From Rhizorhabdus dicambivorans (GTDB taxonomy: Bacteria > Pseudomonadota > Alphaproteobacteria > Sphingomonadales > Sphingomonadaceae), in the NCBI RefSeq assembly GCF_002355275.1, contig NZ_CP023451.1:186001-250000 (forward strand): a DNA stretch of 64,000 bases, written 5' to 3'. A program made the translations under genes and the position numbers. The notes below the pieces were generated by a model. The model was not told where the DNA came from, ran no database searches, and saw only the letters and a program-made list of their open reading frames with translations. Below are positions 19,579 through 26,654 of the stretch, in pieces; positions within the stretch are counted from its first letter, which is position 1, and every line of letters starts with the position of its first letter.

Positions 19579-20493
19579 ATGACCGCAGTTACGGCGGCGA
19601 ACGTCTTTTACATCAAGCTGGGCCGGGGCGGTGACTGGGAGACGGAGAGCATCCGCGACGGCGTGCTGCGCTTTGGCTACCGCGAAGTGCCGCACGACCT
19701 TTGCGTGGCAGGCGACTGGCCCGGCGTTTGGGACGCGATGAAGGATCGTCGAGGGGACGCCGGCGCTGCAACTCGCGATGTGAAGCAAATCCGGGCATTT
19801 TACGAGAGCGACGAGGATACCATCTTCATCACCTTCGTCGGCGGCTTGCTCTATTGGTGTCGGCCGGTCGGCGAGATCGAGATCCTGCCCGACAACAGCC
19901 ATCGCCGCGCGACCCTGGATGGCTGGCACAGCACGTCGGTCGGCGGCAGTCTGTTGACGGCTGACCGGCTGTCCGGGCGACTGCTCAAGGTCCAGATGTT
20001 CCGCGGGACGATCTGCGACGTGCGCGCGGCCGACTATCTGCTGCGCCGGTTGAGCGATGAGCTGTCACCGGAGGTCGCAGCGGCGGAAGAGGCGGAACGC
20101 GCCCTCACAGCGGCGATCATTCCCCTGATGCGACTGCTGACCTGGCAGGATTTCGAACTGCTGGTTGATCTGGTCTTCTCGAGTAGCGGATGGCGCCGGC
20201 TCAGCCAGGTCGGCCGGACCCAGAAAACGATCGACCTCGAACTCGTGCTTCCGAGCACTGCCGAACGCGCCTTCGTGCAAGTGAAATCTCAAGCCACTCG
20301 GGCAGCTCTCGACGACTATGTCGGCCGGCTGGCCGAAGCGGAGGCCTATGATCGCATGTTCTTCGTATGGCACACCGGCAACATCCCAGAGAATGAAGGC
20401 CCGGACGGGGTAATCCTACTCGGGCCGCAGCGCCTCGCGCGAATGGTCCTCGACGCAGGGCTGTCGTCCTGGCTCCGGGAGAAGGTCTCGTGA
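19579..20493 (+). CDS. Mrr-type restriction endonuclease-like protein
   Basis: The ATG at 19579 is chosen because it follows CGGGGGA with good spacing; the longer frame has a poor N-terminus that overlaps the divergent gene. The protein has 304 residues. Residues 1-135 (FYIKLGRGGDWE, FITFVGGLLYWC) look like a PUA/EVE-like reader module, by pattern only. Residues 185-290 look like an Mrr catalytic domain: LTWQDFELLVDLVF, D219 in TIDLEL and Q234-V-K236, i.e. D...QxK. Such proteins cut modified DNA. The helical partner gene follows 52 bp downstream. Confidence 0.8.
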   Translation: MTAVTAANVFYIKLGRGGDWETESIRDGVLRFGYREVPHDLCVAGDWPGVWDAMKDRRGDAGAATRDVKQIRAFYESDEDTIFITFVGGLLYWCRPVGEIEILPDNSHRRATLDGWHSTSVGGSLLTADRLSGRLLKVQMFRGTICDVRAADYLLRRLSDELSPEVAAAEEAERALTAAIIPLMRLLTWQDFELLVDLVFSSSGWRRLSQVGRTQKTIDLELVLPSTAERAFVQVKSQATRAALDDYVGRLAEAEAYDRMFFVWHTGNIPENEGPDGVILLGPQRLARMVLDAGLSSWLREKVS

Positions 20494-20545
20494 GCACTAT
20501 CACCCCCGGACCGGCGCGATCACGGCCGGCGCGAAAGGACTGACC

Positions 20546-21322
20546 GTGGACTACGAACCCTATCCCGACGAGGTGGATGACGAGCCTCGATATCGTCCGG
20601 TGGCTGAGATCGGACAGGCCGAACTCTACGAAGCCCTGATGACCCTGGCAGGGTTCGGCGAGAATCCATTTTTGAGGATGCAGGCGAGCCAGCTGTGCCT
20701 GGTCGACAACATGCTCAATCACATCGAGCAGGAGATCCTTGAGCATCAGCTCGACGACGAACCGCCGCGCGGCCGGATGGCGCAGCTGTCGGCCCTGACA
20801 CCCATGTGGATCTATGCGGCCTACGAACTGCTCCGCACCTGGCGCCAACGGTGCGAGGAGGTCATCAAGCTCGCGGAGAATGGCGGGATCAATCTCAAGG
20901 CCACCAACCTCGAACGCGATCTCGGCTACCGGCATTACGATAGGGAGCTGCGGGCCCAACAGCTTCGCGATGCTCAGGAGCGACCCGAACTCGTCGATCA
21001 GATGCGGATCGATCTACGCCGGACGGAAATGGGCTTCACCAGGCTGGAATTCCTGCGCGTTGCGCTCGCCAAGCATGAGGTGAGCAAAAAGGGAAACAAG
21101 AAGCCCATCGCCTTCGCGCCCGGGCTCGCCACCGTCGATCGCCATTGCGGATCGATGCAATATGAGCTCTCCAACGGTGGCTCGATCATCGACTATGTTA
21201 CGCGGCGCGATATGGCTGAGACGATCCGCTATATCCCCGAGATGGAGAATCCGAGCGACGAGGATCTTGCTGGATTCAGGGTCTATATGAACCCGCCGGA
21301 TGTCGAGCCCCCGGCGGCCTGA
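20546..21322 (+). CDS. Helical hypothetical protein downstream of the Mrr-like gene
   Basis: A 258-aa protein with a GTG start. Long helices (ELYEALMTLAGFGENPF; IYAAYELLRTWRQRCEEV) are followed by FLRVALAKHEVSKKG, where R and H are spaced as R-x5-H, compatible with a degenerate or variant HEPN motif. The C-terminal part (YELSNGGSIIDYVTRRDMAETI) looks beta-rich. It probably forms an operon with the Mrr-like gene 52 bp upstream. Its stop is 4 bp from the convergent SRAP gene. Function unknown. Confidence 0.65.
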   Translation: MDYEPYPDEVDDEPRYRPVAEIGQAELYEALMTLAGFGENPFLRMQASQLCLVDNMLNHIEQEILEHQLDDEPPRGRMAQLSALTPMWIYAAYELLRTWRQRCEEVIKLAENGGINLKATNLERDLGYRHYDRELRAQQLRDAQERPELVDQMRIDLRRTEMGFTRLEFLRVALAKHEVSKKGNKKPIAFAPGLATVDRHCGSMQYELSNGGSIIDYVTRRDMAETIRYIPEMENPSDEDLAGFRVYMNPPDVEPPAA

Positions 21323-21326
21323 GACC

Positions 21327-21944
21327 TCAAAGCAGCGACGCTTGCGCCGCGGCCGGTGGATAGACCTGCAGCGGCAGGAGGCTGCCCTTCGGCAGGAGGC
21401 CAAGCACCTCCTCTGCTGGTACTGAGGGATCAAGCCAGTCGGCCCACCGGTCGCGCGGTAGCGGGATGATCTGACGGGAATGATAGGGCGCGACATCCTC
21501 GCCGGGCTCCATCGTCAGCATGGTGAACGCCTCGCCGATTTCCGGATGCGATCGCCAGATGCCGGCGATGCAGAACCAGGGATGGTCCTTCATCGTGAAC
21601 AGCCATTTTGTCTTGCGCTTCTGGCCCGGTTCGAGCGGCGCCGTGAACTCATAGAAACCGTCGGCCGGAATGAGGCAGCGGTGCGAAGTGAACTCGCGGC
21701 CCTCGGAGCGGAAATTATAGACCGGCCGCCCATTCTGGCCAGGCCAGCTCCATCGCCGATTGACGAGCTCGCCCGATCCCCTGCCCTCGCCGCTGCGCAC
21801 GATAGGCGCGACGTCGCTGATGTTGATGTCTGCGCGGGCCGCGACATTGGGCGTCCCTTCGGGCATTTTGATCTTGATCTTGAGGTCGTCGAAATCCTCA
21901 ACGATCGAGGCGATATCGACCTCCAGGCGATAATCATTGCACAT
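21327..21944 (-). CDS. SRAP/YedK-type abasic-site DNA-protein crosslinking protein
   Basis: A 205-aa SOS response-associated peptidase-family protein (DUF159). Cys2, the nucleophile that bonds to abasic sites after Met removal, is present (MCNDYRL). So are the Asn in VYNFRSEG, the Glu in CLIPADGFYEF and the His in APYHSRQIIPL. The known role is to shield abasic sites in single-stranded DNA. It is divergent from a second SRAP-like gene, and a LexA box lies between them, so SOS induction is expected. Confidence 0.93.
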   Translation of the reverse strand: MCNDYRLEVDIASIVEDFDDLKIKIKMPEGTPNVAARADINISDVAPIVRSGEGRGSGELVNRRWSWPGQNGRPVYNFRSEGREFTSHRCLIPADGFYEFTAPLEPGQKRKTKWLFTMKDHPWFCIAGIWRSHPEIGEAFTMLTMEPGEDVAPYHSRQIIPLPRDRWADWLDPSVPAEEVLGLLPKGSLLPLQVYPPAAAQASLL

Positions 21945-21981
21945 CGGTCATCCGTTCCACTGGTCCTTGCGACTCATCGTC

Positions 21982-21996
21982 GTTCTATATATGTTC
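21982..21996. promoter_or_regulatory. LexA (SOS) box between two SRAP genes
   Basis: GTTCTATATATGTTC is an exact GTTC-N7-GTTC, the reverse orientation of the alphaproteobacterial SOS box found upstream of imuA. It lies in the 57-bp gap between divergent genes starting at 21944 and 22002, so one repressor site could control both. Confidence 0.85.
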
Positions 21997-22001
21997 TTGT
22001 C

Positions 22002-22523
22002 ATGGCGACGCCAACACCGTTCGACTCCGAGGCCCCCCTCGAAAAGCTCTTGCCCATCATCCGGCGAAATCCGGACGATATGCAAGAAATGGAAATGGTC
22101 GAGGCCCGGTGGGGCTCCAATCCACGCTTCAGCGGCGGGGCCTCCTTCCGCTTCGTGCGCTCGGAGGGCCAGATCTTCCCCAGCCAGCGCTGTCTGGTGC
22201 CCGCCTCGGAATTCCACATGACCGTTAGCGGCGGCAAGCAGTATCGGGTGCGGCTCGAAGACGGCAATTTCTTCTATCTCGCGGCGATCTGGGAGCCGGC
22301 CATGGCAGAGTGGCCCCTGTCCTTCCGGGTCATCACCGTCGCGGCCAATCCTGAAGTCAGCCACTATCAGGATCGACACGATGCCATCATCCTGCGCCGG
22401 CAACGCATGCAATGGCTCGACCACCTGCTCCCAGAGATCGACCTTCTCGAAACACCGCCGGCCCGCACCTTCATCGTCGAGGAAATAAACGGCGGCCCGA
22501 GGCAGAAGAGGCTTGCCGTCTAG
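22002..22523 (+). CDS. SRAP-like protein lacking the catalytic Cys2
   Basis: The ATG at 22002 follows the LexA box; the longer open frame upstream is antisense to the other SRAP gene. The protein has 173 residues. It shares SFRFVRSEGQIFPSQRCLVP (compare NFRSEGREFTSHRCLIP in the neighbour), the ASEF segment with its Glu, and HYQDRHDAIIL for the His region. The N-terminus is MATPTPF, so the Cys2 nucleophile is missing. It may bind DNA without crosslinking or assist the intact paralogue. Its stop overlaps the convergent nuclease gene by 4 bp. Confidence 0.82.
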   Translation: MATPTPFDSEAPLEKLLPIIRRNPDDMQEMEMVEARWGSNPRFSGGASFRFVRSEGQIFPSQRCLVPASEFHMTVSGGKQYRVRLEDGNFFYLAAIWEPAMAEWPLSFRVITVAANPEVSHYQDRHDAIILRRQRMQWLDHLLPEIDLLETPPARTFIVEEINGGPRQKRLAV

Positions 22524-24151
22524 TCCGGGATCTGGATTTCCATCGCCGCCATCTGAGCGATCAGCTCTGCCCTGGTGATCCGAACATCAAAGCGCCATTC
22601 AAGGAGCCGCACACCGTGGCGAGCCAGCAGCGCGCGCTTTTTCTCGTCGCGGAATTGCGTGAGCTTGAACCCCTCTTCGCCGCCGAAGAGCGTCACGGGC
22701 GCGTAGTGCTGCTGCCCCTGATACTCGATGGCGAGGCCCAGCTCCGGCACATGGATATCGACGGACTGCATGCCGAGGAACGCCGGGCGCCATTGATGGA
22801 CCGCGGAGGGCCATAGGGTTCGAACCAGATCGAGCAGCGCCACCTCGGACACCCAGCCCCGTCCGATCTCGGGAATCGACCTCTCGCGGCGGAACGCCTC
22901 TTCGGCAGCGACCATGGCGGTCGCAAAGAACGCGGATGCCCCGGTGTCGGCGGCCCCGATGTTGATGGAGAAAATCCGGCCGCGCCGCGCACCGTGGTTC
23001 GTGAACTGCGCCATATGACGCCGATAGGCGGCCCAATCCGAAGCGGGCGGCATGGGCGGTATCATGGTCGACCCGAAATCCGGCCGAAGCCTGATCATTT
23101 CCTCCAGGACAGGCGGCTCCAGCGTGAATTGCGCATCGAGATGGCCCAGGAATGCCTCGAATTCCTCCAGCAGACGCCCCGCAATGAGCGATGATTCCGC
23201 ATGTTTGCGCGCCAGTACGCGAATATCCTGCGCGCGCAGCGGCGATCCTGTCAGGAATCTGAGATAGATGACCTCGTCGAACAGAGGCTCACGATCGCGG
23301 CCGGGCACCGCCTCGACCAGCGTAAGTGCCTCGTCGAGCCGATCAGCCTGTGTGAGTTCAAGAACGCGCTGCCAATGCGGATCGGGATCCCAAGGTTCGC
23401 CATCGACATCCGGAAGATCACCTGGGAGGCCGGTGCCGTCAGCGCCACGCCATTGGTCGCCAAGCAGGCGTGCCTGCAATCCGTAACTCCGGGCCCGTTG
23501 ATTGTCTTCCCATACGCGGGCAGTCGGCAAGGCTGGATCGAGGGGATTGGGCGTCCAGGACTGACCTTGGGCGATTCCATCGGGCCGCATCACATAGCCG
23601 ATGTCGAATCCCGCGGCGGCGTAATCAGCCATGGCGAGATCGCCGATAGCTTCAACGATGCGCTCGAACAGCCGGACCTGATCCTGACGGACCCCGATCG
23701 AGAGCAGGACGCGGCCACGCGCCGAGATCTGCCGGAAGATGCCCGGCGCATGGACGGAAAGCTTAACGGCGCGTTGCCGCCGGATCCCCGGCCCTTCGAG
23801 GAAGTGAATGCGATGGGTAATGTCGTCGGGGAAGTCGGGATAGCTCAACGGCACCGGCTCCACCGCCTTGGGCACCCGCTTCTTGGGCGGCGCCTCCGGT
23901 CCATATTCTGTCAGCAGCTCACCGCAGAGCGCCGATAGTCGAGTGAAATGAACGGCCGTTGCCGAGCCTGCCGCGCGTTTCCCTGCGAGCGTCGCGTAGA
24001 GTTTCTGCCACTTTGCCAGGTCCTTTCGATAGAATTCGCGGGACATCCGGCTGCGCAACGTATCCTCATGGAGCTTGGCTGCCTCACGGAACGCCTGAAG
24101 ACCGGCATCTCCCTCTTCCGGTGACGGGGGCTTGAGCTCCACAGCGCGCAC
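22520..24151 (-). CDS. Protein with C-terminal PD-(D/E)XK-like domain, partner of the TIR-like gene
   Basis: A 543-aa protein. Residues 1-450 include a charged helical start and match no family I recognise. Residues 452-530 have a Vsr/homing-nuclease-like core: D465 in QSVDIHVPELGLAIEYQGQQHY, E476-Y-Q478, then FRDEKKRALLARHGVRLLEW with a further Asp and two Lys. This pattern is common in restriction-like nucleases. It starts 4 bp after the TIR-like gene stop, so they form one operon. A joint sensor-effector defence role is inferred. Confidence 0.75.
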   Translation of the reverse strand: MRAVELKPPSPEEGDAGLQAFREAAKLHEDTLRSRMSREFYRKDLAKWQKLYATLAGKRAAGSATAVHFTRLSALCGELLTEYGPEAPPKKRVPKAVEPVPLSYPDFPDDITHRIHFLEGPGIRRQRAVKLSVHAPGIFRQISARGRVLLSIGVRQDQVRLFERIVEAIGDLAMADYAAAGFDIGYVMRPDGIAQGQSWTPNPLDPALPTARVWEDNQRARSYGLQARLLGDQWRGADGTGLPGDLPDVDGEPWDPDPHWQRVLELTQADRLDEALTLVEAVPGRDREPLFDEVIYLRFLTGSPLRAQDIRVLARKHAESSLIAGRLLEEFEAFLGHLDAQFTLEPPVLEEMIRLRPDFGSTMIPPMPPASDWAAYRRHMAQFTNHGARRGRIFSINIGAADTGASAFFATAMVAAEEAFRRERSIPEIGRGWVSEVALLDLVRTLWPSAVHQWRPAFLGMQSVDIHVPELGLAIEYQGQQHYAPVTLFGGEEGFKLTQFRDEKKRALLARHGVRLLEWRFDVRITRAELIAQMAAMEIQIPD

Positions 24152-24155
24152 CCGG

Positions 24156-25814
24156 TCAGTCGAACGACGGCGAGCCGTCGGCCCAGCCCGACGCCTGCCA
24201 GCGGATATTGAATTGCTCCTGCAGCTGCGGCTGCATCGGCGCGGCTAGATCGGTCACCTGAAGCTCAGGCAGGAACAGCTCGGGCTTTCGGATCTTGCGA
24301 CCGCCACCGCGGGCGCGCGTCAACTGGACGTCTTCCACTCCCCGGAATGCGATGGAAACGAGGCCGGAACCGGCCAGGCCCACGTCGGCGAGCACGGCGG
24401 CAAGACGCTCGAGATGGGCGGCGATCGATGCTTCCAGCTCGCGACCATTCACCAGGATCTCGGGATCATCGTCGATCCGGGCGCCGATCATCGCCTCGAA
24501 TTCAATCAGGCCGGGTCGAACAAGGCGCGTGCGCCACCGGGTCTCCGGGTTATTTTCGGTCTGAATGAGCGGCAGGCCATAGCTCCACCATTGGCGCTCA
24601 TCCGAATCTGACTGAACCCGGACCTGGCTGTCAGGCGGAAAGCGGAGCGCCGCAGCGAGGACGGTCTTTGGATCGAGAGCCGGCCGATCCATCGCAGCGA
24701 GCGGCACAATGCGCAGCGTCATGCTGGGCATGGCGACGATCTCGGGAAGCCCTCCTCGCATCCGGTCCGCCGCCAGCTCTGAAATCGCGGTCCGCGCGGC
24801 CTCCCAGCGGGGATCCACCTGCGGCGCCGTTGGCGCCGGCGGCGCGACACGAATTCGGGAGCGCCCAACCTTCTCGAACGCATCTATCGCGCCGATCAGC
24901 GTTCCGGCGCGCGCATTGAGTTCCCGGATCGCATCCAGGGTGACCTGCTGCGTGCCGTGCCGCACGTCATAGTCGGTCTTCGGCCAGACCATGTTGGGGT
25001 TCCGGTCCATCACATGGATGCGCTCATAGACCAGCTCCATGAGAGAGGTGTTCGCCGCGCGAAGCGCCATGGCGGCCTCCTGTAGCGCGGTGTCCTCGAA
25101 ATCGAAGGCAGCGCCCGCCCAGGTAGCAGCCATATCATCGAGGGGATCGAGTGCCTTGCGCGGATAGGGCGTCCCGAAATTATGCTCGCGCAGGAACTGG
25201 CGCAGCAGCTCCGGGATTTGCTGGCGATACCGCTGCAACAGCTCAACATCATGAGGGTGAGGTTCGGCCGGCGGCGCAGCCGCCATAAGAACCTCGTCGT
25301 CGAGAATCAGGCGAAGAGCGCTCTCCAGATCCTTCTGAAGCCCTGCCCGCGCCGCCTGGCGCTCCTCGTCGGTCGCGTCGGCCGGACAGTGGAAGAGGAT
25401 CGGCCGTTTGAAATGGGTGAGGTCGAACGGAAGAGGATGCTCGTCGGGATGGCCCATCGCTGTGTTCATGACGCCGATCATCCTGCCCCACCCGCGCGAT
25501 TTTAGCGCCCAGCCATGCTCGAGCAGGACATTGGGGTTGGGCGAGAGCTGGCCCTTGGCGCGCGTGGCAACGTGCGTGAGGTCGGACAGGAAGGCGACCG
25601 CCCGGTCGATCTTTCCGAAGATGGTGTCCGCGAGCGGCGGCATGCCCGGCACATTCACAGTGTCGCGATCGGCGCGAAGCTCACGATCGGCGGGATCAAC
25701 GTCGGCGTCCGCATTGACGGTTCGAATGGCGCGGTCCAGCGCCCACTGAATCAAGCCGCGACCGATCCGGTTCTCCGTGTCGCTTTGCCAGGAATAGAAG
25801 ATTTGGTGCGGCAT
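24156..25814 (-). CDS. TIR-like domain protein, probable defence effector
   Basis: A 552-aa protein. The N-terminal 130 residues match the prokaryotic TIR-like fold of the FYSWQSD type: PHQIFYSWQSDTENR, DRDTVNVPGMPPLADTIFGKID, FLSDLTHV and PNPNVLLEHGWALKSRG, where E99 is the expected catalytic glutamate for NAD+ cleavage. The remaining 420 residues are unassigned and may sense the trigger; they include a Pro-rich linker near residue 325. First gene of a two-gene operon; the Tn7-like element begins 78 bp upstream of its start. Confidence 0.8.
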   Translation of the reverse strand: MPHQIFYSWQSDTENRIGRGLIQWALDRAIRTVNADADVDPADRELRADRDTVNVPGMPPLADTIFGKIDRAVAFLSDLTHVATRAKGQLSPNPNVLLEHGWALKSRGWGRMIGVMNTAMGHPDEHPLPFDLTHFKRPILFHCPADATDEERQAARAGLQKDLESALRLILDDEVLMAAAPPAEPHPHDVELLQRYRQQIPELLRQFLREHNFGTPYPRKALDPLDDMAATWAGAAFDFEDTALQEAAMALRAANTSLMELVYERIHVMDRNPNMVWPKTDYDVRHGTQQVTLDAIRELNARAGTLIGAIDAFEKVGRSRIRVAPPAPTAPQVDPRWEAARTAISELAADRMRGGLPEIVAMPSMTLRIVPLAAMDRPALDPKTVLAAALRFPPDSQVRVQSDSDERQWWSYGLPLIQTENNPETRWRTRLVRPGLIEFEAMIGARIDDDPEILVNGRELEASIAAHLERLAAVLADVGLAGSGLVSIAFRGVEDVQLTRARGGGRKIRKPELFLPELQVTDLAAPMQPQLQEQFNIRWQASGWADGSPSFD

Positions 25815-25887
25815 TCAGGTAGCGATTCTCGTCGTTATGGTGGTCGCCCTCGCTAACATGCCTGCCTGGCCCAAGCATCATGGACGC

Positions 25888-25892
25888 ACTTT
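25888..25892. repeat. Target site duplication, left copy (ACTTT)
   Basis: ACTTT directly precedes the TGT left end of the transposon and recurs directly after the ACA right end at 30746. Five-bp duplications are the rule for Tn7-like and Tn402-like elements. Confidence 0.92.
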
Positions 25893-25898
25893 TGTCGG

Positions 25899-26019
25899 TG
25901 TTCCATCTTTCGTGAATCGGCGCGATTCAGAAACTGAGTCGGAACGATGATTTGAGTTCTATTGGCTTTGTTCCATTGCTGTGAACTGGTCCAAAAATGT
26001 GCCATCAACGTGAACTGAG
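25899..26019 (+). repeat. Left-end TnsB-type binding repeats (three copies)
   Basis: Copy 1 at 25899-25920 (TGTTCCATCTTTCGTGAATC...), copy 2 at 25969-25989 (TGTTCCATTGCTGTGAACTG...), copy 3 at 25998-26019 (TGTGCCATCAACGTGAACTG...). They share TG(T/G)-CCAT and GTGAA-T/CTG cores. Spacing is wide between copies 1 and 2 and tight between 2 and 3, as at a Tn7-type left end. Copy 3 ends 11 bp before the tnsA ATG, so transposase binding could repress its own operon. Confidence 0.85.
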
Positions 26020-26030
26020 TCGCGTTGCAA

Positions 26031-26654
26031 ATGGAGGGCAAGTTGCGCCGCATCCCGCTCAGCCGGCGATCGCATATGATCGGTTCGCAGTCCTTGGAAA
26101 CCGGGGTCGCGGAGCACGAAAGCGCTCTGGAGCGGGATTTCGTGACGCTCACGAGCTTTGCCGATGCTTGCGCCGTAGTGACGGCGCAGCCGGTTACAGT
26201 CCGGTTCCGGCAAAGCGGGCGGGCGCGGCGATATACACCCGACTTCCGCGTCGATTGGAGCGCAGGTTCCAGCGAGCTGGTGGAAGTCAAATATCGCGTC
26301 GATCTGCGTGCTGGCTGGCAGCATTTGCGGCCCGCCTTCGCGGCGGCCCGGCGCTGGGCGCACGAGCATGGCGCGCGTTTCAGGATCGCAACGGAGCTTG
26401 GCATCCGCGGACCGAGGCTCGAAGCGGCAAAGCGGCTCCTTCCCCTCAGAAATGCTCCCGTGGACCTGGCGCTGGCCGAGCTGGCGGTGGCGCGGGCGCG
26501 GGAGACGGCAATCGACTTCATCGAGCTGGTCGATGCGTTGCCGGCTTCGCGCGAAGTTGCGCTCGGGGTGGTCTGGCGGCTGATCGCGCGCGGGGCGCTG
26601 ATCGTCGACTTGTCGGTTCCGATCGTGCCCGGTTCATCCGTGAGGGCGGCGTGA
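26031..26654 (+). CDS. tnsA: TnsA-like transposon end-cleaving endonuclease
   Basis: A 207-aa protein of the TnsA endonuclease N-terminal type. Candidate catalytic residues are E34 (EHESALERDF), D71 (RYTPDFRVDW) and E85-V-K87 (LVEVKYR), the D...ExK core, followed by an Arg-rich helix. TnsA cuts the 5' strands at the transposon ends so that TnsB can move the element by cut-and-paste. Its TGA overlaps the GTG of tnsB (GTGA), so the two subunits are translationally coupled. The in-frame TTG at 26025 is a less likely start. Confidence 0.85.
   Translation: MEGKLRRIPLSRRSHMIGSQSLETGVAEHESALERDFVTLTSFADACAVVTAQPVTVRFRQSGRARRYTPDFRVDWSAGSSELVEVKYRVDLRAGWQHLRPAFAAARRWAHEHGARFRIATELGIRGPRLEAAKRLLPLRNAPVDLALAELAVARARETAIDFIELVDALPASREVALGVVWRLIARGALIVDLSVPIVPGSSVRAA

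Noticed and set aside
25997-26650. N-terminal extension of the transposase frame
   Set aside because: It is an out-of-frame reading of tnsA; the GTG at 26651 overlapping the tnsA stop is the logical start.
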